Below the pieces are notes generated by a model. That model saw only the letters and a program-made list of their open reading frames with translations. It ran no database searches and was not told where the DNA came from. Made by a program: the position numbers and the translations under genes. From Streptomyces piniterrae (GTDB lineage: Bacteria; Actinomycetota; Actinomycetes; Streptomycetales; Streptomycetaceae), in contig NZ_SUMB01000004.1 in the NCBI RefSeq assembly GCF_005048155.1, positions 620,001-684,000 of the forward strand: DNA of 64,000 nucleotides, given 5' to 3'. Of this stretch, positions 1 to 7,720 are shown piece by piece. The stretch's first letter is position 1. The number at the start of each line of letters is the position of its first letter.

Positions 1-658
1 CGAGGTAGACCAGCGAGCCGGTGTACGTGAGGGAGGGGTCGAACGGCGCTCCCCCGCCGTAGAACGCGGCGAACGGGGCCATCAGCAGCGCCCCGTAGCC
101 CATGGCGTAGCCGGTGCCCTGGATCACCGGGATGCCCGCGGCCTGGGTCTTGCCGGAGACCACGTTGCCCAGGCAGAACACCAGCGTGCCGAGGGCGGAG
201 AGCACGATGCCCTGCCCGGATCCCGAGGAGAGGCCGAAGTTCTGGAACTCCGGCCAGAACACCGTGGCGATCCCCAGCAGTCCTATGCCGCCGCCGACGA
301 GCATCTTGGCGGTGATCGCGCGCTTGAAGAAGATGCGGGCGAACGCCATGTTCACCACCAGCGACATCGCGAAGATGATCGAGACGAGGCCGGTGGTCAG
401 ATGCTGTTCGGCGAAGTAGAAGCAGACGAAGTTGGTGGAGAACATCAGCCCGCCCATGAGGACGAACTGCCCGTGCACCCGGGGCGGATAGCGCAGCGGC
501 AGTCCGCGCAGCCGCGCCCAGGCCAGCAGGATCACAGCCGCCAGGGCGAACCGGTAGGCGACCGACACGGTGGGGTGGACGTCCCCGAGCTGGCCTTTGA
601 TCGCCAGCCAGGTGGAGCCCCAGATCAGCACCGTCACCACGTAGAGGACGGCGTTCAT
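1..658 (-). CDS. EamA-family (DMT superfamily) transporter, C-terminus cut by window edge
   Basis: Multi-pass membrane protein, probably an exporter of metabolites or amino acids. The visible ~219 residues begin MNAVLYVVTVLIWGSTWLA, the usual first helix of EamA proteins, followed by alternating hydrophobic helices and short Arg-rich loops; roughly six membrane segments are seen before the sequence leaves the window. The ATG overlaps the stop of the aminotransferase gene by 4 bp (ATGA), so it is translationally coupled as the last visible gene of the hydroxyphenylglycine operon. By position it may export the operon's product, which is inference. The family is clear; the substrate is not. Genes further left may belong to the same operon. 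Confidence 0.85.
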   Translation of the reverse strand, partial: MNAVLYVVTVLIWGSTWLAIKGQLGDVHPTVSVAYRFALAAVILLAWARLRGLPLRYPPRVHGQFVLMGGLMFSTNFVCFYFAEQHLTTGLVSIIFAMSLVVNMAFARIFFKRAITAKMLVGGGIGLLGIATVFWPEFQNFGLSSGSGQGIVLSALGTLVFCLGNVVSGKTQAAGIPVIQGTGYAMGYGALLMAPFAAFYGGGAPFDPSLTYTGSLVYL

Positions 659-1974
659 ACGCAGCTCCGTTCCAGGAGGCCCACCAGCCGGCGTGCACCC
701 TCGGCGACTTGATCCGGCGTCAGGTAACTGAGGGACAGCCGCATCTGGTTCTGGCCGCCGCTGTCCTCCGGATAGAAGTACCGCATGGGCGTCCAGATCA
801 CTCCGTGCTCACGGGCGGACTCCTCCAGGAGCGCGTTGTCCGCGGGGACCGGGAGGGTCAGGGTGAGGAAGAAGCCGCCCTCGGGGGCGTTCCAGTGGAT
901 CCCGGCCGCCTCGCGCTTCTCCGGGGGCAGCAGCCGGTCGAGGGAGTCGAGCAGGACCGCCAGGTTCTCCTGGTAGAAGTCGGCGGCCGGCTTGTTGGCC
1001 TCCCGGAGACGGAAGTCGTGGGAGATCAGCATGCCCCCGATGACGGCCTGGCTGATCGCCGGGGTGTTCACCGTCACCATGCCCTTGATCTTGGACAGTT
1101 CGTCCGCCAGGAGCGTGCGGCTGCCGTCCGAGGCCTGGACGTGCTGGTCGGCGACCACATAGCCGACCCGGGCGCCGGGGAAGCAGGTCTTGGCGAACGA
1201 GCCGAGGTAGATCACCCGCCGCCGGGTGTCCAACGACTTGAGCGTGGGCAGCCCGCTGCCGGTGCGGGTGAAGAACCCGTACGGGTTGTCCTCCAGGAGG
1301 AGCAGGTCCTCCGCCTCGGCGAGCTCCAGCAGCCGGTGCCGGGCCGGGAGCGGCAGGCAGGTGCCGGTCGGGTTGGAGAAGTCCGGCACCAGGTAGAGCG
1401 CGCGCGGCCGCTTCCCGGCCGCACGCAGCTCGGCGACGGTCCGTTGCAGCACGTCCGGGTCGACGCCGTTCTCGCCCTCGGGCACATGCACGGTCTCGAT
1501 GTCCAGCAGCCGGGCCGCTCCCGTGATCCCGACGTAGCAGGGCGAGGAGACTAGCAGCACGTCCGAGGGGTCGCGGAACAGTGCGCGCAGGGCGATGAAC
1601 ATGCCCTCCTGGCAGCCCACGGTGACCACCAGGGACTGCGGGTCGGCCTCGATGCCCTCGTCGTTGCGCAGGGCGCGGGCCACCAGTTCATGGATCTGGC
1701 CGTTGGTCCGCCCGTACTGGAAGAGCAGGGTGCGGACCTCGTCGGGGGTCCGGCCCAGCTCCTCGGAGAGATGGCGTTGGTACGCGTCGAGGTAGTAGCC
1801 GATCCGCTCGACCTCGAACAGCCCCTCGTAGGGGCGGCCGGGGCCGAACGAGATCGCCTGGGGGTGGCGGGAGGTGACCTCGTTGAGGAAGTTCATCACC
1901 TCCATCAGCGGGTCGGCGAGCGAGCCGTGCAGTTCGTCGGCGCGCAGCACAGTGGTGGGGGAACCGTCACTCAC
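655..1974 (-). CDS. hpgT: 4-hydroxyphenylglycine aminotransferase (class I/II PLP enzyme)
   Basis: Expected to transaminate 4-hydroxyphenylglyoxylate to L-4-hydroxyphenylglycine; known HpgT enzymes use tyrosine as amino donor and so regenerate hydroxyphenylpyruvate for HmaS. The 439-residue protein has fold-type I PLP features: SNPTG, the ED.PYG segment, and a Lys in GSFAKTCFPGARVGY for the Schiff base. Its N-terminal block (MNFLNEV.....AISFGPGRPYEG) resembles HpgT of glycopeptide and CDA clusters as I remember them. GTG is chosen because it overlaps the dioxygenase stop by 4 bp (GTGA); upstream in-frame codons run into that gene. Context with hmaS and hmo makes HpgT much likelier than a MocR-type or general aromatic aminotransferase. 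Confidence 0.85.
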   Translation of the reverse strand: MSDGSPTTVLRADELHGSLADPLMEVMNFLNEVTSRHPQAISFGPGRPYEGLFEVERIGYYLDAYQRHLSEELGRTPDEVRTLLFQYGRTNGQIHELVARALRNDEGIEADPQSLVVTVGCQEGMFIALRALFRDPSDVLLVSSPCYVGITGAARLLDIETVHVPEGENGVDPDVLQRTVAELRAAGKRPRALYLVPDFSNPTGTCLPLPARHRLLELAEAEDLLLLEDNPYGFFTRTGSGLPTLKSLDTRRRVIYLGSFAKTCFPGARVGYVVADQHVQASDGSRTLLADELSKIKGMVTVNTPAISQAVIGGMLISHDFRLREANKPAADFYQENLAVLLDSLDRLLPPEKREAAGIHWNAPEGGFFLTLTLPVPADNALLEESAREHGVIWTPMRYFYPEDSGGQNQMRLSLSYLTPDQVAEGARRLVGLLERSCV

Positions 1975-2897
1975 CGGCGGTCCTCCCACAGGACCGGGCA
2001 GAAGTCCGCGTCGGTGTAGTCGGGGTTGCCGTGCTCGTCCTTGCCGACGAGTACGTCGTTGTTGTAGACGACGAGGTCGCCGGAGGACAGCTCGAAGGGC
2101 CGCCACTGGTTGGTGCGGTCCTGGAGGTGCAGGGAGATCGCCCGGCGGGGGCGGTCGCTGACGTTGTATCCGCTGCCGTGGTAGGTGCGGCAGTGGTGGA
2201 AGCTGATGTGTCCCTTGGGGATGTTCACGGGGACCTTGCGCACCTCGGCGTTGTTGAACGCGGCGTTCTCCTCGAGCATCTCGTCCAGCTCCGACCGGTC
2301 GCGGTCGGCGAAGTGACGGCTGGTGGAGTCGTCGCTGCCGGTCTCCTTCCAGCGGTGGCTGCCGTCGACCATCGTGATCGTCCCCATCTCCTCGTCACAG
2401 TCGTGGAAGGGGATGAAGGCGGTGAGCATCTCGTCGGAGGAGCAGGTCTGCCAGTAGTGGCGGTCGAAGTGCCACGGCACGATGTTGCGGGCGTCGTCCG
2501 CACGCGGCGGCTTGTGGATCAGGGTGCTGTTCCACAGCCGTATCTGGCTGGTCTCCGCGATACGCGCCGCGACCGCCGCGATCAGCGGCTTGGCCAGGAT
2601 GCTGCGGATGGTGTCGTCCTCGTAGAAGATGTAGTCGTTGTGCCGGTGCACATCACCCTGCTCGGGCTCCCAGTACGCCAGGCGCGGCGGCCGCTGCGGC
2701 AGGGTGCGGTCCCGGTGGCCGCCGTAGAAGCGGTCGGCCGCGGAGTTGAGGAGATCGACCTCCTCGTCGGTCAGCAGCTTCTTCGACAGATACCAGCCGT
2801 GCTCCTGGTAGAACTGCACCTCTTCGTCGGACGGCAGCAGCTCCTGCTCGGCGGCGGTCAGCGCGAAACGGGTGTCATTCGACGTCGTGTCGGTCAT
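1971..2897 (-). CDS. Phytanoyl-CoA dioxygenase (PhyH) family Fe(II)/2-oxoglutarate oxygenase
   Basis: Probable non-heme iron hydroxylase of 308 residues. The 2-His-1-carboxylate site is readable as His143-Phe-Asp145 (WHFDRHYWQ) and a distal His near 240 (TYHGSG), with Arg around 251-252 (RPRRAIS) suited to binding 2-oxoglutarate. It sits between hmo and hpgT with 4-bp overlaps on both sides, so it must be co-expressed with the hydroxyphenylglycine enzymes. PhyH enzymes in biosynthetic clusters often hydroxylate amino acids or peptides. A role in modifying hydroxyphenylglycine, its keto-acid precursor or a product made from it is inference. This gene is not part of the standard three-gene Hpg set. 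Confidence 0.85.
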   Translation of the reverse strand: MTDTTSNDTRFALTAAEQELLPSDEEVQFYQEHGWYLSKKLLTDEEVDLLNSAADRFYGGHRDRTLPQRPPRLAYWEPEQGDVHRHNDYIFYEDDTIRSILAKPLIAAVAARIAETSQIRLWNSTLIHKPPRADDARNIVPWHFDRHYWQTCSSDEMLTAFIPFHDCDEEMGTITMVDGSHRWKETGSDDSTSRHFADRDRSELDEMLEENAAFNNAEVRKVPVNIPKGHISFHHCRTYHGSGYNVSDRPRRAISLHLQDRTNQWRPFELSSGDLVVYNNDVLVGKDEHGNPDYTDADFCPVLWEDRR

Positions 2898-4057
2898 GCC
2901 ATTTCCTTGTCGTTCGAAGCGGGGTGGTACGGGAAGGGGGCGGAGCGGTGGAGCAGGTCGCGGGCGATGGTGTCGAGGCGGGGCCGGCCGGTCAGCGCCA
3001 TGGCCTCGGCCAGCTCCGCCCGGAGCGTGTCCAGGACCCGTTCGACGCCGTCGGCGCCGTCGGCGGCCAGGCCCCACAGGACGGGGCGGCCGACCAGTAC
3101 CGCGCGGGCCCCCAGCGCCAGTGCCTTGAGGACGTCGGTGCCGCGCCGGATGCCGCCGTCGACGAGGACCTCGCACTCGTCCGGCACCGCCTCGACGACT
3201 TCCGGCAGTGCGTCCAACGCCGGTATGGCGCCGTCGAGTTGGCGGCCGCCGTGGGTGGAGACGACCAGTCCCGCCACACCGAGCTCGGCCGCCCGCCGGG
3301 CGTCCTGTGCGGTGAGGACGCCCTTGAGCACCAGCGGCAGGCTGGTCAGCGAGCGCAACCAGGCCAGGTCCTCCCAGGTGAACGCGGCGTCGTGGTGCCG
3401 TTCGGCGTGGTCGGCGAGCGTGGAGCCGCCGGCTCGGGCGCGATGCAGTCCGGCCCGGTGGCCGTCGTCGAAGTTGGCAGGACGGACATGCGGCGGCAGC
3501 CCGAAGCCATTGCGCAGATCGCGCTCCCGCCGCGCCATGCGGGGAGTGTCGACGGTGATCACCAGGGCCCGGTAGCCGGCGGCTTCGGCCCGGCGTACCA
3601 GGGACTCGGTGACCTTGCGGTCGTGGAACACATAGACCTGGAGCCACAGCGGGCCGGTCGCGGCCCTGGCGGTCTCCTCCAGCGTCTTGCTGGCGAAGGT
3701 GCTGGTGATGGTGAGCGCGCCGACCGCACCGGCCGCGCGGACGGTGGCCGTCTCACCGTCCGCGTGGACCAGCCGGTGGTAGGCCATGGGGGCGATGCCG
3801 ACGGGCAACGCCACCGGCCTGCCGAGCAGTGTGGTGCTCAGCTCGCAGTGCGACACGTCGACGAGGACACGGGGACGCAGCCGGTAGCGGTCGTATGCCG
3901 CCCGGTCCTCGCGCAGGGTCACCTCGTCGCCGCTGCCGCCCGCGATGTAGTCCCACACGGCCCGGTCCAGCTTGGCCCGCGCCACCGCCGCGTACTCCCG
4001 CGGGGACGGGGGCACCTCCCGCTCCCCGCGGTCGGCGTGGCCGGCGCGCCCGGTCAT
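2894..4057 (-). CDS. hmo: 4-hydroxymandelate oxidase, FMN-dependent alpha-hydroxyacid oxidase
   Basis: Oxidises 4-hydroxymandelate to 4-hydroxyphenylglyoxylate, the second step of Hpg biosynthesis. The 387-residue protein follows the FMN-dependent alpha-hydroxyacid dehydrogenase plan: LAPMAYHRLVH-type substrate region near 88-98, Lys245 in LVLKG, catalytic His269 in STHGGRQLDG (most relatives have SNHGGRQLD), and phosphate-binding VDGGIRRGTDVLKAL near 299-313. Its start, FDYI/WDYIAGGSGDE-type segment and GRPVLWGL motif resemble Hmo of glycopeptide clusters. The ATG overlaps the hmaS stop by 4 bp. Alone it could be read as lactate or glycolate oxidase; its place between hmaS and hpgT settles the call. 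Confidence 0.88.
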   Translation of the reverse strand: MTGRAGHADRGEREVPPSPREYAAVARAKLDRAVWDYIAGGSGDEVTLREDRAAYDRYRLRPRVLVDVSHCELSTTLLGRPVALPVGIAPMAYHRLVHADGETATVRAAGAVGALTITSTFASKTLEETARAATGPLWLQVYVFHDRKVTESLVRRAEAAGYRALVITVDTPRMARRERDLRNGFGLPPHVRPANFDDGHRAGLHRARAGGSTLADHAERHHDAAFTWEDLAWLRSLTSLPLVLKGVLTAQDARRAAELGVAGLVVSTHGGRQLDGAIPALDALPEVVEAVPDECEVLVDGGIRRGTDVLKALALGARAVLVGRPVLWGLAADGADGVERVLDTLRAELAEAMALTGRPRLDTIARDLLHRSAPFPYHPASNDKEMA

Positions 4058-5163
4058 GCGCCGGCCTTCGCCGCCGCGCCGACCGGTACGGCGGCGTCCG
4101 GGGCCTCCGCGCGCTCGCGCTCCACCGCCTCGTAGAGCGCCTTGATGTTGCCGCTGCCGAAGGTGCGGGCGTCGAGCCGCTGGATCAGCTCGAAGAAGAC
4201 CGTGCGGCGGGCGTACGGGGAGCGGGTGAACACCTGCACCAGGTGGCCCCACTCGTCCCGGTCGGCCAGCAGCCCCAGCTCCTGGAGCACCGTGGTGTCG
4301 ATGTCCACCTCGATGCCGCGCTCGGCCAGCGCGTCGTAGTAGCCGGCCGGGGTCGACAGCAACTCCACGCCGGACTCGCGCAGTTCGCGGGCCGCTCGGA
4401 CGATGTCGTCGGTGCCGTAAGCCACATGCTGCACGCCGGGGCCGTCGAAACCGTCGAGGAAGTCGTTGAGCTGGCCGCGGGCGGCGGTGGGGTCCGGCTC
4501 CACCATGGTGAAGGTGACGCCCCTGGTCTCGTCCTGGACGACCTTCGAGGCCATCGCCTGGCCGCCGACGACTATGTACTCGTCGTAGGTGTGCTTCAGC
4601 CCCAGCGCCCGCTGGTAGAAGTCGACCATGGTCTCCAGCGAGCCGGCGCGCAGGCACAGGGCCAGGTGGTCGACGGAGCGCAGCAGGTCGGGGCCCGGCT
4701 CGACGTCCTCGGGCAGGGCCCGGTACCGGCCCGGCAGGAAGGGACCTGACGGGTCGTCACGCTGGATGAGGGTGTGGACCAGGTCGTTGGTCGCGGCGAT
4801 GGTGGCCCGGGTGACCCGGCCGGTGGCGTCCTCGAAGGTCTCAGGGCCGGAGACGGCTTCGGCACCGGCGGCCAGCGCCCGTTCGAAGTCGCCGGCCGCG
4901 TCGTCGGTGCGGAGCGCCACGTCGCGTACCCCGTCGCCGTGTCTGCGGACGAACCGCGAGGCGGCGTGGTCGGCGTGCAGGGCGGAGGTCAGCACCAGGC
5001 GGACGCCGCCGTGCGCCAGCACCAGCGAGCGGGCGCCGGCCAGCCCGCTGAGCGGTCCGGCCTCGGCCACGACCCGGAATCCGTAGGTACCGCAGTAGTA
5101 GTGGGCGGCCTGGTTGACATCGCCTACGTAGAACTCGACATGGTCGACGGAATGGACAGTCAC
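4054..5163 (-). CDS. hmaS: 4-hydroxymandelate synthase
   Basis: Converts 4-hydroxyphenylpyruvate plus O2 to 4-hydroxymandelate, the committed step to 4-hydroxyphenylglycine. It is a two-domain vicinal-oxygen-chelate protein of 369 residues, like HPPD. The Fe ligands read as His166 (SVDH), His246 (GVQH) and Glu325 (FFEL), each offset by +5 from His161/His241/Glu320 of the Amycolatopsis enzyme as I recall it; Ser206 in GQAMAS matches that enzyme's Ser201. The C-terminal helix FGSGNIKALYEAVERE is HMS-like rather than HPPD-like. GTG is the start because an ATG just upstream is in another frame and hits a stop. First gene of the operon. Confidence 0.9.
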   Translation of the reverse strand: MTVHSVDHVEFYVGDVNQAAHYYCGTYGFRVVAEAGPLSGLAGARSLVLAHGGVRLVLTSALHADHAASRFVRRHGDGVRDVALRTDDAAGDFERALAAGAEAVSGPETFEDATGRVTRATIAATNDLVHTLIQRDDPSGPFLPGRYRALPEDVEPGPDLLRSVDHLALCLRAGSLETMVDFYQRALGLKHTYDEYIVVGGQAMASKVVQDETRGVTFTMVEPDPTAARGQLNDFLDGFDGPGVQHVAYGTDDIVRAARELRESGVELLSTPAGYYDALAERGIEVDIDTTVLQELGLLADRDEWGHLVQVFTRSPYARRTVFFELIQRLDARTFGSGNIKALYEAVERERAEAPDAAVPVGAAAKAGA

Positions 5164-5189
5164 GTTGATCCCATCACTCGTTCAGAAAG

Positions 5190-5206
5190 CCTGAGAAAAC
5201 GTCAGG
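5190..5206. promoter_or_regulatory. Inverted repeat CCTGA-N7-TCAGG ahead of hmaS
   Basis: CCTGA and TCAGG flank an A-rich 7-nt spacer, about 27 nt upstream of the hmaS start in a locally A-rich stretch. It could be an operator or a 5'UTR hairpin for the whole Hpg operon. No protein can be assigned to it. The rest of the gap to dhaL must contain the operon promoter, but I could not place it with confidence. Confidence 0.35.
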
Positions 5207-5353
5207 AAGGCGGTAGCTCGTAGAAATCAGGGAACGTCGGGAAGCTGAGGGCTCACCGGAGAGCGACGTCCCTGTTCGAGGGGGAAGAGGGGTAAAGGGG
5301 TGGAGGGGGGTGGAGACGGCTTACGGGTGCATCCGGTGGGGCGACCGCGGTGG

Positions 5354-6001
5354 TTACACCGCTGCCGCCACCTCGGCGAGGGCGCGGAAGACATAGGCGG
5401 TCGAGGTCGCGCCCGGGTCCTGGTGGCCGATGCTGCGCAGCCCCAGGTACGACGCCCGGCCCTTTCTGGCCTGCATCGGGACGGTGGCCCGCATACCGGC
5501 TTCGGCCGCGTCGGCGGCGGCGCGTGCGGCGGTACAGAAGTCGGCGCCGGACTGCGCCGCATCGCGGAAGGCACTGACGGCCGGGGCGTACGCGTCGACC
5601 ATGGTCTTGTCGCCGGGCACCGCCGCGCCCAGTTGCTGAAGCTTGTCCAGCGCCGCGGCGAGGGCCGCCGCGAACCGCCGGGCGTCGATCTCGGCGCCGG
5701 GTCCCGAGTCCTCGCCGAGGGCCTCGCCGAGGGCCCGGAACGCGCTGCCGAACAGCGGCCCCGAGGCGCCGCCGACGACGGACACCAGGGTCTTTCCCGT
5801 CGTCACAAGGATTTCGTCGACCGAGGTGGCGGCCGGTGACGCGGCGTCGAGGCGGGTGCGCGCCGCACCGAAGCCACGGGCCATGTTGGCCCCGTGGTCG
5901 CCGTCCCCGATGGCGGAATCCAGCGCGGTGAGGTGGTCCTGGTTCCGGCTCATGGCCGAGGCGATGTTCTGCACCCAGTCGCGGGTGAGCGAAACATCCA
6001 C
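5354..6001 (-). CDS. dhaL: Dihydroxyacetone kinase ADP-binding subunit DhaL
   Basis: DhaL carries the bound ADP that, in PTS-dependent systems, is rephosphorylated by DhaM and donates phosphate to dihydroxyacetone on DhaK. The 215-residue protein has the metal/nucleotide motif AIGDGDHGANMARGF near residues 30-44 and GGASGPLFGSAF near 80, and has normal family length. GTG at 6001 has a good AAGGAG six nt upstream. An in-frame ATG at 6160, also with GAAGGAG, would add 53 basic, Pro-rich residues unlike DhaL, so the shorter form is preferred. It is separated from dhaM by an iclR gene, and no dhaK lies in the window. Confidence 0.85.
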   Translation of the reverse strand: MDVSLTRDWVQNIASAMSRNQDHLTALDSAIGDGDHGANMARGFGAARTRLDAASPAATSVDEILVTTGKTLVSVVGGASGPLFGSAFRALGEALGEDSGPGAEIDARRFAAALAAALDKLQQLGAAVPGDKTMVDAYAPAVSAFRDAAQSGADFCTAARAAADAAEAGMRATVPMQARKGRASYLGLRSIGHQDPGATSTAYVFRALAEVAAAV

Positions 6002-6220
6002 CGGTACTCCTTCGGTTGGAACTCCAACTGGGCTGTGCAACCAGGGCTGTCGACGGTGTTGACGCGCGCCGGGGGTGCGCGCCGGAATCGCCTCGGGCGG
6101 CGCCGGACACGAAGCCGGGGACCCGGGTAACTTGACGGGCTTCTTCGCAGTCTTCCGCATGGCAGGCGCTCCTTCGCTCCCCCGTGATCGCAGCCTTGAG
6201 CGGTGAGTCGAACCACTGGC

Positions 6221-6250
6221 GCGTTCCGAAAGCTGTTCGGCATTACCGAA
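6221..6250. promoter_or_regulatory. Probable IclR operator ahead of dhaL (TTCGGCATTACCGAA)
   Basis: A 15-bp palindrome TTCGG-CATTA-CCGAA occupies 6236-6250, with GCGTTCCGA at 6221-6229 beside it. Both elements recur between iclR and dhaM (7191-7216), with the two blocks in the opposite order. A shared motif flanking the regulator gene suggests that IclR controls dhaL, dhaM and itself. Function is inferred. Confidence 0.5.
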
Positions 6251-6399
6251 TGACCACGGGAAGCAAAACCCACCGACCCCGGCCCCGTCAAGAGCTTGCC
6301 GCACAGTGGACCCACAGTCGGCAGATCTTGGCGAAAGCCACATCACCACATGGCGAGTTGATGAACCCTCAATGACGCCGCGAGGCCCTGCGGGAGACG

Positions 6400-7176
6400 T
6401 CAGCCACTGGCCCGCAGACCCGCGTTACGCGGCGCGCCGAGGTCCCTCGACAGACTGCGGGCGACCTCGCGGACCGCGATCGCACACTCCTGACGTGCAC
6501 TGTCGACGAGCAGCCGCTCGACAGGGCCTACCAGTCCGATACCGCCCACCACATCGCCGGTGCGGTCGAAGACGGGCGCCGCGATACCGCCGTCGCCCAG
6601 GGTCAACTCCTGGTCGTCCAGGGCGTATCCGATCTCGCGGACGTTCTCCAGCTGGGTCGCGAGCCGCTCCGGATCGTCGATGCTGGCGCCGGTGACCCGG
6701 AGCAGCTCGCCCGCCAGCAGTTCCTTACGGCGTTCGGTGGGGAGGAAGGCCGCGATGGCCTTCCCCAGGGCGCAGGTGTTCCAGGGCAGACTGGCTCCCG
6801 TCTCCAGCACCTGCACCGATCCGCCGGGGCGGAAGGCATGGTGGACGACGAGGATGCGGCGGTCCGTGAGGACCCCCACCCACACTGCGGCGCCGGTCTG
6901 GTTGGCGAGCAGATCGGCCCAGGTCACCGCGCGGGTGCGCAGCTCGTGCGAGTCCAGATAGGCGTTGCCCAGCACCACCAGGCCCGGACCCAGCTGGTAG
7001 CGGCCGGTCTCCCGGTCCTGGACGACCATGCCCTCCGCCTCAAGGGTGCGCAGCAGGGCGTGCACGGTCGGCTTGGCGACCCCGATGCGGTCCGCGAGTT
7101 CGGTGACGCCCAGCCGCGGCGCCGCCGTGGCGAGCTCCCGGAGAACGTGGATCGCCCTGTGCACGGCCTGGACCAT
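6400..7176 (-). CDS. IclR-family transcriptional regulator
   Basis: DNA-binding regulator of about 258 residues. It has an N-terminal winged helix-turn-helix (near 18-60: GVTELADRIGVAKPTVHALLR) and a C-terminal IclR effector domain with LPWNTCALGKAIAAFLP and GGIAAPVFDRTGDVVGGIGLVGP. ATG at 7176 is preceded by AGGGAG about 7 nt upstream. It lies between dhaL (downstream, same strand) and dhaM (divergent, 58 bp away), and the shared palindromes point to control of both. By analogy with GylR-type glycerol regulators the effector may be glycerol, dihydroxyacetone or a phosphate of these; that is inference. Confidence 0.88.
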   Translation of the reverse strand: MVQAVHRAIHVLRELATAAPRLGVTELADRIGVAKPTVHALLRTLEAEGMVVQDRETGRYQLGPGLVVLGNAYLDSHELRTRAVTWADLLANQTGAAVWVGVLTDRRILVVHHAFRPGGSVQVLETGASLPWNTCALGKAIAAFLPTERRKELLAGELLRVTGASIDDPERLATQLENVREIGYALDDQELTLGDGGIAAPVFDRTGDVVGGIGLVGPVERLLVDSARQECAIAVREVARSLSRDLGAPRNAGLRASG

Positions 7177-7190
7177 GAAACAACTCCCTG

Positions 7191-7216
7191 TTCGGTATTG
7201 ATGAACGGCGTTCCGA
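7191..7216. promoter_or_regulatory. Probable IclR operator between iclR and dhaM
   Basis: TTCGGTATTGATGAA (7191-7205) followed by GCGTTCCGA (7208-7216) lies in the divergent iclR-dhaM spacer and matches the dhaL-upstream site at 7 of the first 7 bases of its reverse complement and at the closing GAA. dhaM is probably leaderless: TAGAGT lies 8 nt before its ATG. Confidence 0.45.
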
Positions 7217-7234
7217 CTCGTAGAGTCCTCGTTC

Positions 7235-7627
7235 ATGACACCGTTGGTTGGCATCGTACTTGTGTCGCACAGTGCGGAGATCGCCCACGGCGTGCAGTCC
7301 CTGGTCGAGCAGTTGACCTCGGGCCGCGTCGTGATCGCCACCGCCGGCGGCACCGACGACGGCGGCCTGGGGACGAGTTACGCCCGCATCCTCGACGCGC
7401 TGCGCACCGCCGATTCCGGCGCCGGCGTGCTGGTCCTGCCGGACCTGGGCAGCTCCGTCCTCACCGCACGCCTCGTCCTGGAGGACCATCCGGACTCCCA
7501 GGCCGTCCTCGCCGATGCCCCGTTCGTGGAGGGCGCCGTCGCGGGCGCGTTGGCGGCCGCGTGCGGCGCCGAACTGTCCGCCGTCGTCAAAGAGGCCGAG
7601 GAGGCCCGCCATATCGGCAAATTCTGA
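7235..7627 (+). CDS. dhaM: PTS-dependent dihydroxyacetone kinase phosphotransferase subunit DhaM
   Basis: Mannose-type EIIA domain that takes phosphate from HPr and passes it to ADP on DhaL. The 130-residue protein begins MTPLVGIVLVSHSAEIAHG, with phosphorylatable His12 in LVSHS, and has GTDDGGLGTSYARIL and LPDLGSSVLTARLVL as in other DhaM. It is a single-domain form without the fused HPr/EI domains of E. coli DhaM, as is usual in Gram-positives. Divergent from iclR and probably leaderless. Together with dhaL it makes a phosphorelay pair, but the substrate subunit DhaK is absent here. Confidence 0.88.
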   Translation: MTPLVGIVLVSHSAEIAHGVQSLVEQLTSGRVVIATAGGTDDGGLGTSYARILDALRTADSGAGVLVLPDLGSSVLTARLVLEDHPDSQAVLADAPFVEGAVAGALAAACGAELSAVVKEAEEARHIGKF

Positions 7628-7636
7628 CGCCACTTG

Positions 7637-7678
7637 AGGCACACGAGCGGCCGGACCGGCCACGAGGGCTTGTGCACC
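7637..7678. terminator. Possible bidirectional terminator hairpin
   Basis: GGCCGG-A-CCGGCC (7649-7661) is nested in a longer imperfect dyad AGGCACA...TGTGCACCT between the convergent dhaM and macro-domain genes. There is no U-run, as is common in Streptomyces. Confidence 0.4.
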
Positions 7679-7720
7679 TTCCCTCTCCCCCCTCCCCGTC
7701 CCTCTTCCCCGCCCCTCCCC

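Noticed and set aside
2031-3575. Long plus-strand open frame opposite the PhyH and hmo genes
   Set aside because: No domain or ribosome site; it mirrors strongly conserved coding sequence on the other strand.
4054-5163. Reading this gene as 4-hydroxyphenylpyruvate dioxygenase (tyrosine catabolism)
   Set aside because: Serine in the GQAMAS loop, the FGSGNIKALYEAVE tail and the hmo/hpgT neighbours fit hydroxymandelate synthase, with no homogentisate genes nearby.
6002-6160. 53-residue extension of DhaL from an ATG at 6160
   Set aside because: It has a ribosome site, but the residues are Pro/Arg-rich and unlike DhaL; the GTG at 6001 also has AAGGAG and gives the standard N-terminus. Left as an alternative only.
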